Below are positions 6,267 through 6,542 of a DNA stretch of 6,542 nt, piece after piece. The position numbers and the translations under genes were made by a program. Below the pieces are notes generated by a model that made no database searches, was not told where the DNA came from, and worked only from the letters and a program-made list of their open reading frames with translations. How positions within the stretch are numbered: position 1 is the first letter of the stretch; every line of letters starts with the position of its first letter. Origin of the DNA: an uncultured Lachnospiraceae bacterium (GTDB lineage: Bacteria; Bacillota; Clostridia; Lachnospirales; Lachnospiraceae); assembly GCA_958405355.1 (NCBI GenBank), contig CATYEA010000109.1, forward strand, positions 1-6,542, in the 5' to 3' direction.

Positions 6267-6542
6267 ATGCAGAATGGCGACTTGATTCAAAATATGTATC
6301 GTATATTGAGACCTCTGGGAAGCGGCGGCATTGGGAATATTTATCTCGCCTGGCATGAGAATCTTCAGAAATATATTATTGTTAAAAAAATCAAAGATCA
6401 TTGCGTCAGTCTGGTAAATTCCCGAGGCGAAGCGGATATTTTAAAAGAGCTTCATCATATGTATCTGCCTCAGGTTTATGATTTTGTGCAGATTGATCAG
6501 GAAGTCTTTACACTGAAGCATTTGATAATGCTTTGGAATTAC
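6267..6542 (+). CDS. Hanks-type serine/threonine protein kinase, N-terminal part (cut by window end)
   Basis: This gene encodes the start of a eukaryotic-like kinase that would transfer phosphate from ATP to Ser/Thr of protein targets. The 92 codons present cover the N-lobe. The glycine-rich loop is L17-G18-S-G20-G-I-G23-N-I-Y-L-A, matching GxGxxG. The ATP-binding lysine is K40 in I-I-V-K-K-I-K. The helix C glutamate is probably E55 in G-E-A-D-I-L-K-E-L, and L-P-Q-V-Y-D-F (67-73) is a strand common in Firmicutes members. There is no signal peptide, so the domain starts in the cytoplasm. The catalytic loop (HRD), DFG, and any membrane helix or PASTA domains lie outside the window. After E-V-F-T (79-82) the sequence does not show the expected hinge (typically V-M-D-Y/F-I). 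It lies 64 bp behind the surface-protein gene on the same strand, across a terminator. The fold is confident; activity and substrate are unknown. Confidence -1.
   Translation, partial: MQNGDLIQNMYRILRPLGSGGIGNIYLAWHENLQKYIIVKKIKDHCVSLVNSRGEADILKELHHMYLPQVYDFVQIDQEVFTLKHLIMLWNY

Overview
The window holds one very long surface-protein gene on the + strand, an intrinsic terminator behind it, and the start of a Hanks-type serine/threonine protein kinase gene that runs off the right edge. Moderate-to-low GC, strong Gram-positive ribosome binding sites, a lysine-rich signal peptide, and bacterial Ig-like modules of the 'D-x-AGN ... VDKTAP' kind point to a Firmicutes/Clostridia genome. Gut Lachnospiraceae-like is my best guess from the style of the repeats and of the kinase; no marker gene is present to prove it.

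Layout. Positions 1-37 are a purine-rich leader with the ribosome binding site; a short frame there ends in a TGA that overlaps the next start as ATGA, so an upstream gene may be coupled to it. Positions 38-6202 encode a 2054-residue exported protein. Its parts are a signal peptide (residues 1-35), an N-terminal beta-rich region with a BIG2-like and another Ig-like domain (about 45-315), a YDG-like plus MBG-like pair (about 426-630), about ten Ig-like modules separated by 'V-D-x-T-x-P' linkers (about 753-2009), one C-terminal membrane helix (2021-2042) and a short charged cytoplasmic tail. It has no LPXTG sortase signal, so it should be held in the membrane as a long stalk. Positions 6210-6244 form a strong rho-independent terminator. 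A good ribosome binding site follows, and then, from 6267, 92 codons of a kinase N-lobe with a clear glycine-rich loop and ATP-binding lysine.

Reading of the locus. The two genes are only 64 bp apart on the same strand, and no convincing promoter is visible between them. The kinase is therefore likely to be expressed by read-through of the terminator, at a lower level than the stalk protein. A plausible but unproven model is a surface or envelope protein encoded next to a Ser/Thr phosphorylation system. The most informative internal structure is in the Ig array: three module types occur in the same order twice, about 490-515 residues apart, which suggests growth by block duplication followed by a more recent single-module duplication. 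No RNA genes, CRISPR arrays, insertion sequences or attachment sites were seen.
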